A stretch of DNA of 64,000 bases. Source: Manihot esculenta (taxonomy: Eukaryota > Streptophyta > Magnoliopsida > Malpighiales > Euphorbiaceae). Below are positions 45,531 to 57,140 of this stretch, piece by piece; within the stretch, counting starts at the first letter, position 1; every line of letters starts with the position of its first letter. The stretch spans positions 8,364,058 to 8,428,057 of the forward strand of contig NC_035168.2 of assembly GCF_001659605.2 (NCBI RefSeq), given 5' to 3'. The position numbers and the translations under genes were made by a program. Below the pieces are notes generated by a model. The model was not told the DNA's origin. It saw only the letters and a program-made list of their open reading frames with translations, and made no database searches.

Positions 45531-47914
45531 CCAACACCTACAATCCTCAGGGGCAGAGGATCACCACATCAGCCTTCCCAAGAAGGCTTCTAAGCTCATC
45601 AAGCTTCTTTACCAGACCATTACCATTGTGAATAGATCATCAATTCTGATTAACTGGGAATCCTTTCCTTTCTTTCATATTTTCTTTTTGGCCAATGCCG
45701 CATAGTTTATCCATGTAGATTTTTATAATTTTTAACTCCATCATATTGCCAAAAAAAAAAATCATATTTTTGAATTTTTTTTAGATATCAAAGTTGATTC
45801 TTTTAAATTTTCTATGATTATAGTCAATTTTTAAAATTAATTTTACGTAATTTTTTTTATATAATTTTATCATTTTAATTCTACATTATCAATTTAGTTA
45901 ACTCCATTAAGAGGTAACCTAAAAACCATTTACTCGTTAAAGCTTTCAAATTACTAAATTACTAAATTTCAACCTCTAAAATTACAAAAACCTCCTCAAA
46001 ACATCTTCAAATTTGTAAAAACAATTCTTAAATTTAACAATCACCTCAAAATTTACGATTTAGCCCCATCAAATGCGAGCCCTTAGACGTCATAAAAGAT
46101 GAGCCACTACCTACTATCTATGATATGGGACAGCCAACTATGCTAAAGACTACCTACTATCTATGATATGGGACAGCCAACTATGCTAAAGGTTATATGG
46201 GCTTACAAATTTATTTAGGAATTAAAGTTTCTTTTGGTCAAAAATTATTTTATATATTAAATATAATTGTGAAAAAATGAAAAAATGAAAATTTATTTAA
46301 TTAAAAAAACATGTCTGTGTTTTAAAAATATTTTTTTTATTTTTTAAAAAATTAAGAAACATGTTTATTTTAACTTTTCTACTCTAATTGAAAAATAAAA
46401 GATAATTATTTTTTAAATTTTATAATGAAAATGAAAAACAATAAAATAATTATTTTTCATATTTTCTCATTTTATTAAAAAATTAAAAAATACAATTTTT
46501 TAAAATGAAATTTAATATACAGATAGATTTTACATAAATAAAATATGATTTTTAATAATTATATTTATATATTTAACTATACATAAAAAATCATTTTTAT
46601 TTTAAATTAATATAAAATGCATGATAATTAAGCATATTTTTTAATTTTTCAAATTGAAAATATTTTTTAATATTATATGAAATGAATATATTTTTTTAAT
46701 ATTTTAGAAAAAAACAAACAGAAAATAAAATAAAATTAGAGATAGAAAATAGAAAATTATTTTTTATAATTAAACATACCCTTATCTTTTTTATCCAAAA
46801 TTAAAAAGTGAGAGCATAGTCCGTAAAAAAACGTAAAAATTTAGCCGCCTTATCTTTGATAATGTAAAATTAAAAATTTTTAAAAATTTAGCCGCGATTC
46901 GATGATCAAATTAATTTCGAGTATTAACTATAATCATGATAAAATTAATTAAAAGAATAGATTCTATTAACATAATCGTAAAAAAATACAAAGAATTGAT
47001 TTTTTTTTTTTTTATTCAATAGCCTTGCTATAAAAATAATATGTATCCAGTACTCTCTTATTCTGGAGAGAGTTTCTTTGATTTCTTTCTGCGGCACAGT
47101 CTGCTTCTCATGTTGCCGTGAGTGCAGCTGTCCTCTGCCTCTCTAGGTGGGAATTCTCCTCTGGAAAAGCCAGGTGTGGTGTAATAGACAAATAAAAATT
47201 GTTTTGTTGGTTTTCGGGTAGAAGTGCATTTAAGAAAACATGAAGTAATACAATCCGCTCAAGACCAGACGACACCAACGAGCGTCATCTCTTTCCTAAG
47301 GTTTTTGGGCTTTTCATCTATTTTCTTCCTCTGACAATCTGTCGACTTCCCCATCCAGTAAGTCTCAAAAAGCGGCATTGGTGGGGCCTTCCCTTTCGAG
47401 TTTGCACATATATGCAACTAGGGTTAGAAAGAACATGGCTTGGCTATAGGCTTCATGGGCTTAAGCACTGTCGGGTTTATTTTTAAGCTTGTTGCTGGGC
47501 CTGGAAACTTTTTTTCTCGGCCTAGGTGCTTGTATCGATTGGGCTTTTGGCCTTTATGACTATTTACCTTCTAACCAAAGAAAGAGAAAAATAGCCTCAA
47601 TCTAGACTTTTTGTAGAAGACTAGTTTTCACTACATTTTAGTCATTTTAACATGTATATTTAAAACAACCTTGGTCAAAGCGAATTGTATAAAACAAAAA
47701 AACAAGATATTAGATTTTCCGTCCACGGAAAAAGGATAAATTGTTTATTTAGACATTCATACCGATTCTTTAAACATTAAAATTTTATAAATATATCTTA
47801 TCTTCAAAAAGCACACATCTCCATGATTCTTTTCTATTTGGTTGATGATTGATGGTTCAGATGCTCCTACAATTCAATTTGGTCTCCCCAATATATACTT
47901 CTATGACAAATCTA
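45531..47914. other. AT-rich spacer between inverted arms
   Basis: About 2.4 kb, very AT-rich from 45720 to 47050, with no convincing gene. It contains a 43-bp tandem duplication at 46106-46191 and a short segment (about 46095-46260) that loosely resembles 38625-38820 outside the left arm. Positions 47060-47600 are less AT-rich but show no recognisable product. As a loop it would separate the two arms in a transcript. Confidence 0.7.
46106..46191. repeat. Tandem duplication, 2 x 43 bp
   Basis: Two adjacent identical copies of a 43-bp unit (46106-46148 and 46149-46191) containing CTATCTATGATATGGGACAG. It is a recent local duplication with no evident function. Confidence 0.85.
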
Positions 47915-48557
47915 ATCTGATCCGATCCGATCTGACGAAAGAGCAGATCTCACCATACAAATTCTTAATTTTTGTATCGTGTTGGTAGGTAAGAGAGCAC
48001 TAGCCAACACCTTTTACAGTTCATGGATTAGATTAAGACCATCAACAAAGATAACATCCAACTATAAAAGACTAAATAAAGTAACTAATAGATAGCGATA
48101 AAGGCATGATGAGTTTGGAGCTGGCAAAGATGCTCATAACCCATTTTTAAATAAATGACCCCCATGTGAATAGACCAGTAGTCAACTTATGAGGGCTTGT
48201 TCAAGCATTTACTTGTAGGAAAAACATAGCGGCAGTTTGATGGTGCTTAACAGAACAGCCCAACAAATTAATAGCCTCCACCTCACATGCAAAAACAAGC
48301 TACTATAATACTTGAAAGGAAAAATGGCAGGCAAAAGAGTAGTGTACACTATCACATCAATAAAAGATCCACAGAGAATGCACTCACTAACACACTAATA
48401 AAAGGTCCGCAAAGAGAAGCAAGCAGAAACCATAATTTTAACTGGAACAAAAGGTTTGCAACACAGGGATTTGGAATTCTCCTACCAACATGGAACTTCC
48501 TAGAAGTGTAGAGAATTTGCAGGTAGATCAGTAATACAATTCCAATCTAGCAGACAC

Positions 48558-51500
48558 TTAATGGTTTTGAGAGTAATCGAAACTTAGAGGTTGCTGAAAG
48601 CATGGAGCCTGTCACAAAAAAGATATGGGGTGATTTAGTTATTTAAACAAAAAAGTTGGTATGAAGTGCATTTAAGAAAACATGAAGTGAAATTAGCCAT
48701 AAATAGAATATACACTTTAAAAATGATTAAGCTCAATATTTTAATTTCACTCTTCAACATCTCTACAAAAACAATGAAAAGAGCAAATTAGCTCAATGCG
48801 TCTGTCACATAAAACAAAGAAAATGCTAAAAACTTGAAAATAAATTATATCATTACCTGGAAAACAGCATGTCTAAACTGCTCATATGAATGAGCATACA
48901 TCATTGCAGCACTTGGCCATTGAACATATGCAGCATCTCTTGATGCTTGATTTGATCCTACTGCACAGAAAGGGTTCATAACTTGGGTCGTAGCAGGCCT
49001 GTAGCCAAGAGAAGTTTGAGTCCTTGGCATCTGACCCAACTGAGTGAAACCAGTATCATACTGCACAAACGGGAGTTGAATCTTCTGCATATCGAATGGT
49101 GCCAAGTTGAAGTTTTGATTAGTTGGAAGGCTTCTTACATACCTGCATCAATTGAAAAGGAATATATAGTTTAAAAAAATAAAAATTCTTAGGTTTTGCA
49201 GACCAGTTATATACATACGTATATATATATAATGTGGGTGAAAATCACATAATGAACCATAAAAATAATAATTTAAAATGGACACCTAGGTGCTAAAACC
49301 ATGATTATTTTCAATGCAGTAGTTTGTCAACACAACAAAAATTGCAAAGGCAGCAAGCATCCAAATAATGAATGCAGTCGACAACCTTTGTAGCGGCAAG
49401 TCCAGATATAGTGAAAGTAATCTTTACCGGTCATAGCTCCGATCATAATCTGGATCAGTACGATCCTTCTCTCTATCCCTGAAAATGGCAACTCGAGATG
49501 GTGCATAATCCCTGGAGCAAATATATTTTTCAGGCTCACTTACAGAATTCCTGCAACCTTCCTGCTCATCCTTGCTTACACTTGTGCTTTTTCTGTCTAC
49601 ATAACCCTGAGATACTGTATCATCTGAGTTGGGACTGCTAGGGCTACTGAAGATGCGAGCTCTTGCCCTATCATACTCCTCCTTTCTCTCTTCCACACTT
49701 CTCACAGGACTCCGTTTGATCCCAAATTCACTAGATTCATTTTCAGACCCTTTATTAGGCCTTGGCCTGATAGCAATCTTAAGCAGCTCAGGTTTATCAC
49801 TTTCCAACCGTTTAGCAGGAATTTCAGATAAGCACACCGGAGGATATCTACTTTGTGCTGTTTTCTTTACCAGAATTTTATTTGCCAAGCCATCTATGCC
49901 ATTATCCTGTACCATGGTTATCAGCCCATAGTGTTGAGCAACACGGTGTGCAGCAAGCCTAAGATATGAAGTAGGGAAGTGCTGGAATTCAAATTGTTGT
50001 TGATCAGGGTTTTGTAAGAATCTCTGAATATCTAGTTCCATCCGTAAAACTGACAAAAAAATTCACAAGTCAAGTTAATTTTTCTGGTCCATAAAGATAA
50101 CAACCACATGCACACACCAAAAAAACACAGATCTTATTCAATCGAAGGCTTGTTATTGAAGAAAGGGAGTTGCAATACTAAAACAGACAATGTAACTCTC
50201 ACAAAGAACCTGCTAATGTAATCTAAGGCAAAGAGTCAAAGACTAATCTAGACCATTCTTAATCAATGAAAAACTGTCAACAAACACAATGCATGGAACT
50301 ATTTACACATATATATATACAAATGTCTCATCTCTCTATATGGCCTCATCTCTTTCTCTCACTCTCTCTCACTACCACATGAGCACAAACAAGCAAATGC
50401 ACCTAACAGCATACAATTAAAAGTTTGATCCATACTCCATATGCAGATGGTTGCGTGATGCTTATGTGTACCTCAATTCAAATGACATCCTGCTTAAGAG
50501 TGATGTAATGATCTTACATCAGATGACACACAATACAACACTGTTAAATTATTCACCAGAAGACAAAAGTTAATCTCAGGCTGATTCTAATACATGTGGT
50601 GGCATCAGTATATTTCGATCATATACTGGGAGAAAAAAATAAAAGGAATGAAAGAAAACACACCTTAACATTTCATCTACAGTTCAACCTTCTTAGGAAG
50701 GTAATAAGGGTTTAAGCATAACCCAAAAAAAGGAAAGAAAAGAAAAGAAACAGAAACCTAAAGCATTTAACTCTGCTTTGCACCTCATGTTTCCTTCCCA
50801 TTCTCTTTTTGAAGCAAGCTCTAAACAAGGAACCAGGATACTTGAATTCTCAAGTTCAATGTATTTAACATTTTAGGTTTCTTCACCATCCGTGATAAAT
50901 ATGATTAGCTTACCCCCCAAAAAAAATTATTCTGTACTGCCATTAGTATCTCCCTTTCAACTTAGCTCAGCAAACTCAAAATTAGGTCTTCCCACCTGCA
51001 AGCTCAGCCATAAAATATAATGGATATATATGATATATGAGGGGGAAAACTGTGTGTACTGATAGCACACATGTACAAGATTGCTGATATAGTATTGGAT
51101 GATGATATTTCTAAATTATTTCAACTTAAAATTTCACTGTGAAATTAGGAACTTTTAAGTTTCTATGAAATAGTAAGTTTGTATTATTGAGGATTTTGTT
51201 ATAAATTAGGAAGTATAATTTTAGTTTATTTATGAAGGTCAATTGATTTTACATTCCTAATTTAATGTTTGAATTGTATTTTCTTATTTAGAGTTTCCTA
51301 ATACTACTAGTAGTATTAATATTAATCAATAAATACCTATATAATCTAGTCCAGCCTGTATTTTTTCTTTTTTTTTTTTGGTTACCAAAGTTTTCACTTA
51401 ATTTACTGTGTGACAACAGTCTCATCTTATCCAATGAGACTCACCACAACAAACTCAAAACCTTGCAGACAGCTCTGACACAACTGCCTAAAAATGGCTA

Positions 51501-54348
51501 ATGGCCGGGTAGCCCAAACCAGTACTAGTCAGACCACCTGAAGTGGCACACATGTTCACCCCGACATCTAAGCAACACATTGACAGTTTAGTGCAACATC
51601 AGCACCATGTCATTGCCAGCTCAGCACCTAATCATCCACCACTTCGCTGCCAAATAAGCAAAAAAATTTGACAGGATCTCCTTGCTAAATTTGACAAGCT
51701 AATTCTGATTTTGACATCCATTTTGGGCATAAATCTCTATTCAAGGCTAATATTAACTTCAAATTGTGTTTTTATTAAGATTTGTCTGAGCTACAATGCT
51801 AAGACAACAAAGTAAAATCAATGAACAAAAGGACTTTGATGAAATTCGAATGTTAAAATTTGATGAAGTACGTTATTTAAGGGATTCATGTGGTGGTGTT
51901 GCATATTTTCCTCTTTGACTTATTTCATGAATGTCAAACCATCACACAAATTTTATGAGTTGGGGGTGTCTGCTGGGTAGGGGGGTGTTTCAACTCCGAG
52001 TTTGGGAGAGAACTTGAAGAATGGAAGAAGGAATATGCATTTCAACTAAGCAAAGTTGGACAAGAGATCAAGGGCTCTTGACAATATAAAAGCACAACAA
52101 CAACTTGGAGATGAAGAACAACAAAACCAACTAGAAGATGAGGTTGAAAAGCAAAAGAGCTTCTTGAAAAACCTGATTTGAAGAATTTGTAGCTTTATTT
52201 CCCTGTTATAGAAAAACAATATGATGAGATGAGCATGCCAAACTTGAGGAATATATCCTAGGGAATGAAGCAGATCAAACCGTGGAAACTTCAATGGTAA
52301 TTAAAGCAACTCAGCCTAAGGAATCAATGGAAATTTGAAAATGCTAGGGCTACTGAAGATGCGAGCTCTTGCCCTATCATACTCCTCCTTTCTCTCTTCC
52401 ACACTTCTCATAGGACTCCGTTTGATCCCAAATTCATTAAATTCATTATCAGACCCTGTATTAGGCCTTGGCCTGATAGCAATCTTAAGCAGCTCAGGTT
52501 TATCACTTTCCAACCGTTTAGCTGGAATTTCAGATAAGCACACCGGAGGATATCTACTTTGTGCTGTTTTCTTTACCAGAATTTTATTTGCCAGGCCATC
52601 TATGCCATTATCCTGTACCATGGTTATCAGCCCATAGTGTTGAGCAACACGATTTGCTACAAGTCTAAGATACGAAGTAGGGAAGTGTTGGAATTCAAAT
52701 TGCTGTTGATCAGGGTTTTGTAAGAACCTCTGGATATCAAGTTCCATCCATAAAACTGACCAAAAAAATTCACAAATTAAGTAAAATTTTCTGGTCCATA
52801 AAGATAGTGACATGCACACACCAAAAAAAAAAACACAGATCCTATTCAATCAAGGGCTTGTTATTGAAGAAAATGAGTCACAATGCTAAAACAGAAGATC
52901 TAATTTTCACAAATGACCTGCTAATGTAATCAAGGCAAAGAGCCAAAGACTAATTACACCATTCCTAATCAATGAAAAACTGTCAACGGACACGACTTAT
53001 GGAACTAAATTTACACGTATATATACAAATGCCTCATCTCCCTATATGACCTCATCCTTCTCTCTCCCTCTCTCACTACCATATGAGCACAAACAAGCAA
53101 ATGCACCTAACAGCATGCAATTAAAAGTTTGATCCATACTCCATATGCAGATGATTCTGTGATGCTTATGTGTAACTTAATTCAAATGATGTCCTGCTTA
53201 AGGGTAATGTAATGATCTTCCATCAGATGACACACAATACAACACTGTTAAATTATTCAACCGAAGACAAAATTTAACCTCACGCAGATTTTAATCCATA
53301 AGGTGGCATCATGTACTTTTTTGACCATATACTGGGAGAAGAAAAATAAAAGGAACAGAAAAAAAATATCTTAACATTTCTCTGACAGTTCAACCTTCTT
53401 AGGAGATATAAGGGTTTAAGGATAGCCCAAAAAAAAAAAAAGAAAGAAAGAAAAAGAAACAGAAACCTATTGCATTTTACTGCGCTTTACACCTCCTGTT
53501 TCCTCACCATTCCCTTGTTGAACCAAGCTCTAAACAAGGAATCATGGTACCTAAATTCCCATGTTTGATGTTGATACTAGAACTATTTAACATTTTAGGT
53601 TTCTTTACCATAACCTACAAATTCGAATAGGTTGCTCCACCCCACAAAAAAATAAAAGAAAGAAAGAAAAAGAAACAGAAACCTATTGTACACTTTACAC
53701 CTCCTGTTTCCTCACCATTCCCTTGTTGAACCAAGCTCTAAACAAGGAATCATGACACCTAAATTCTCAAGTTTGATGTTGATACTTGAACTATTTAACA
53801 TTTTAGGTTTCTTTACCATAACCTACAAATTCGAATAGCTTGATCCATACTCCATATGCAATATACAAAAGTCACCGCACCAAAGGAGAAAATGAAAATC
53901 TTAATTCGATTCCCCTCAATTGTTCAGAAAACAAACAAGTCGCAATTCCCCAAAACAGAAACCCAGATCTGATATAAGAGACGGCTTTCAGGTAATCAAT
54001 ATTCAGATAACACAATCGAGCAAACCCTAACGCCACAAATAAATAAATAATCATATAAACCTAAAAACCTTAGAATATCTCGATAAATATAACAATTCAT
54101 AGAAACTACAAATACCAGAAAAATCCACAAAAAGAAGTAAAGAGCAAATACCCAGAAAGCCAAATAAAGAAAGAAATCAAAGACACATAAAATCAAGATT
54201 TCGAGACAAAGAATTAAGCCTTGACGAAAGGAGTGAAAAAGAATCACTGACTGGTGAGACGGTGGCGTGGATTCTGTAGAGCCTCGACCAAGAAGGGATC
54301 GACCATCGACTCCTTATCATTGATTGCTGTTGGTGGTGCAGAGTCCAT
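48558..54348 (-). CDS. R3H-SUZ domain nucleic-acid-binding protein, four exons, 351 aa
   Basis: Exons on the minus strand are 54348-54252, 50049-49428, 49142-48857 and 48608-48558. They total 1056 nt with all phases consistent and GT/AG borders. Exon 1 opens with ATG in MDSAPP and contains MVDPFLVEALQNPRHRL. Exon 2 carries the R3H domain (signature R63-x3-H67 in YLRLAAHRVAQHY) and a SUZ-like basic segment (SVEERKEEYDRARARIF, about residues 152-170). Exons 3 and 4 give a Gln/Tyr/Pro-rich tail ending FDYSQNH. R3H domains bind single-stranded nucleic acid and SUZ segments bind RNA. The layout and size match a conserved plant family of R3H proteins of about 350 residues. Intron 1 (4.2 kb) contains the truncated exon D. 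It is the only copy with exon 1 and promoter. Function in the plant is not known from sequence. Confidence 0.85.
51400..52315 (+). other. Unidentified captured fragment (right arm copy)
   Basis: Mirror of 41125-42060. On the plus strand ATG 51797 opens a short frame with EQKDFDEIRMLKFDEVRYL. Later frames contain a Glu/Gln-rich stretch and, before the junction with exon D, ESMEI near 52330. Several stops prevent a long product. It lies antisense within intron 1 of the R3H gene. Confidence 0.4.
52316..52755 (-). pseudogene. R3H copy D: truncated exon 2 inside intron 1 of the R3H gene
   Basis: It begins after an intact acceptor (TTGGTCAG) in the same phase as true exon 2, so exon 1 could splice to it. 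The product would be 178 residues, ending at TAG 52316-52318 after FSSPS plus eight unrelated residues. The signature R-x3-H reads RLVAN, so the His is Asn, and the residue before the first Met is Trp instead of Arg. With a stop and no donor it would act as a terminal or poison exon. Whether it is used is unknown. Confidence 0.75.
53433..53840. repeat. Local tandem duplication, two units of about 200 bp
   Basis: The segment from the AAGAAAGAAAGAAAAAG run to ACAAATTCGAATAG occurs twice in direct orientation, offset by 208 bp (the end motif is at 53621-53630 and 53829-53838). It marks the outer end of the right arm. The left arm has only one copy (about 39800-40010). After it comes GATCCATACTCCATATGC, also present at about 53131, so the junction looks rearranged. 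Confidence 0.75.
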
Positions 54349-54610
54349 GGTTTGGCGATGTATATCCCCTTCTCTCGGATAAAATCTTCGTGTCGACTCT
54401 CTCTCTCTCCCTCTCTATACAAATTTCTTCTTCTTTCTTCTTCTTCCCAAGAGAGAGAGGAGGGGAAGAGAAGGCGGAAGATGTCAAGAAGCGAATTGAT
54501 TCATAGATTTTAGAGAGAGAGAAAGAGAGACTTTTTGTTGTGTGGTGTTATCCCTCTTCTCACCCAAAAAGAAAGGGAAAGAAAGCAAAGGATAAGATCT
54601 TATATTTCTC
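54349..54610 (-). promoter_or_regulatory. 5' leader and probable core promoter of the R3H gene
   Basis: Upstream of ATG 54348 the minus strand is rich in GA/CT and AAG repeats (about 54380-54545), common in plant 5' leaders. AATATAAGA on the minus strand at about 54599-54607 is a weak TATA candidate 250 bp from the start codon. No equivalent is found next to the left-arm copies. The transcription start cannot be fixed. Confidence 0.45.
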
Positions 54611-55423
54611 TAAAATACCCAAAATCAAACCAATTTCTGATTAATTTCCGTATCTGTCAATGTGAACGAACATTAAAGTCCAAGCCCACCATATCACGCC
54701 CACTTTCATATTCTCTCCCACGGTTTCTATTTTTCACTTTAAAAAAAATATTAAAAATACATCCTCCCGGCTAAAAAGACAAATTTGTTTTTTTTTTCAC
54801 ACGAATAACAAAATATAATTAATATAATAAAATTAATCCATTATTAATTTAGACTTAAAATTAATAAATTTTATTTTTCAATACATATTAAATACAAATA
54901 TATTTAAAATTTGAACAGTAAAAAGTTAAATTTATTTTTAAATTATACAGCGAGAGATAAAATATCAAATTTTATATTTTAATCTAAATTTATGTTTAAA
55001 TTATTATTAAAATTCTATATAAATTCAAATAAAATTAAAAAAATTTAAAAAAATATAGTACTATGAATTTTTAATGAATAATGGTGTTATTTAGTATTTT
55101 AATAATAATTTAAAAGTAAATTTAAATAAAAAAATAAAGTATATGCAGGTCTAGCTTAGTTATCTTATGATATTAATTTCAGTTTGTTTAACGAGACTAT
55201 TTATAAATTTGTTTGTGAGTCTGCTCATGAATTCGAAAATGAATCGAGTTCATGAGTTTTAACGACCTGAATATTATAAAATTTAAATTTGGTTCGTTTA
55301 CTAAATGAACTTAAATATTAAGTTTGAATTTGACTCATTTAGAAATTGAGTAGAATCCTATCAAACTTTTATCGAGTTAAATCTCGAATAATTTACGAAT
55401 AGTTTAATTCATTTACACCCTTA
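54611..55423. other. AT-rich intergenic DNA with a degenerate repeat
   Basis: No gene is seen. About 55160-55430 reads, on the minus strand, a GGGTGTAAATGAATTAAAC start followed by TCGA-rich sequence, similar in style to degenerate hAT-like repeats of plants. The other end could not be placed. Confidence 0.4.
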
Positions 55424-55712
55424 AGATTATACTTGCAATAATTAATTGAGCATGAGTTAGGATATAAATCTCAAGTATGCTCCAAGACCATTGCCCAACT
55501 CATGTACATAATCAGCCACCACATCATTCTTCATCCTTTCAGGCACTTTAGTAATAGCCATATTAATAAGATTATGCTTGCAATAATTAATCAAGCATGA
55601 GCTAGGATATAAATCTCATGTATGCTCCAAGACCATTGTCCAATTTATGTGCATAATCCGCCGCCACATTGTTCTTCATCCTTTCAGATACTTTAGTAAT
55701 AGCCATATTAAT
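55424..55712. repeat. Tandem duplication of about 145 bp within the LINE
   Basis: Two direct copies start at about 55424 and 55569 (each GATTAT[A/G]CTTGCAATAATTAAT...). On the minus strand each reads the LINE segment MAITKVPERMKNDVVADY or its variant. The copies differ at a dozen or so positions, so the duplication is not recent. Confidence 0.8.
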
Positions 55713-57140
55713 AAAAGGACTAATGACAGCGACCTAATTATCATATTAAAATCTAACCACTCTATCATCTCCTACTGCCCATACCAAGATGTCATTGACT
55801 AAACAAAATATTGTGTCATAACCCTCCATAAGTGGAACCTCTTCTAGAGCTCCCATCATTAGAAACCTATCATTTTCAACACTATACTTATTCAACAAAA
55901 CCAATAGCCCATTCGGTTAAGTAATGCAACCCAAATAGAATTTCACCAAAGATGTTTGATTCATACATATCAAATCCTAAATACCTAAACCACATTCCAT
56001 TTTCGATCTTTAAACATTCTTTCATGTAATAGGATGAATTTTCCTACCGTAGGATACCCTCCTTAATGGAAGTTTTTGCACATCACCTCTATCTCATCAC
56101 AAATAGCAATTAGAAGTTTCACAGTTTGCATAACATAGTTAGGAATGACCATATATCCGACGAAGCAAGGTAATATGACCTATAAAGGAAAGTTGAAATG
56201 CATACCATCTTGAGAGACTACTTATTATTGGAAAAACAAGACAAAATAATAAAATTTGAGTAGTGTTGGATACTGTTTATAACGATTTATTTTGCAATCC
56301 CCTAAGATTAAATAGGTTATTCTAGAATTTAATTTACAAGATTAAGACAATAATGATTTATTTCTAATTTATAATCCATTAGAAAGCAATGAGAAGAGAG
56401 GAATAAAGTAGAGAAAATGGGTATCATTTTCTTTGTAAAGATACAGGTTATTTATAGTAGAAAAAGTAGTCACACTGTAAGCTATTATAAAAATTTTGAG
56501 ATAATATAATAAAATTATAATGGTTAAATTTAATATTAGATTAAAATATCAAACCTGTGATAGCCAAAAAATCTCACAAATAAAATTTTCAATGATTATA
56601 AAATCTTATAAGATGAGATAATTATATTTGAGATCTAAAAATATTTAAAAGATAAAAAATGAATATTTATTAGTAAGTTAAAATCTTTTGAAATATAAAT
56701 TTATTTTACAATACTTATAACCTTATCCAAAATAAAATCATATATGGCAAGTGAAACTTGAAAATGTAAAGAGGAACCCCTAAATAATTTTCGAGATTAG
56801 TAGTAGCCTGAAAACCCAATGATTGGCCTAAAGCACAGTGCTTATGATGGAAAATATTCTTAGAAAAATAAACTCGAGTCTTTATAGCACTCATTTTTTT
56901 TATTTGAACACGCACAAAAATCATTAAGAAACCCTTTTATGACGTTCGCTTGATCAATTTTTGATTCAACAGATGAGACTAGACCGTCAGCGAAGAATAT
57001 ATGTGAAAGAAAATGTTCCTTTTGACATAATTTAATAGGCGTTCACCACCCTTATTCATAACATTAAGTATCCCATGAGCCACTTGCTCCAAACATATCA
57101 CAAAGAGATTCAGGAATAATGGATTACCGTGTCTCGTTTA

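Larger units (their letters stand above)
47915..53640 (-). repeat. Right arm of large inverted duplication (R3H copies C and D)
   Basis: Reverse complement of 39790-45530 over about 5.73 kb. It holds exons 4, 3 and 2 of the complete gene (copy C), the unidentified fragment, and the truncated exon D. It lies mostly inside intron 1 and the 3' part of the R3H gene. The outer end (about 53640) is followed by a local 0.2-kb tandem duplication and then unique sequence leading to exon 1. Divergence between arms is low, with a few substitutions per hundred bases in the parts compared. Confidence 0.85.

Noticed and set aside
54177..54422. 81-codon minus frame overlapping exon 1 of the R3H gene
   Set aside because: It lacks an ATG at its start and reads exon 1 and intron sequence in the wrong frame; the exon 1 frame from ATG 54348 joins exon 2 in phase.
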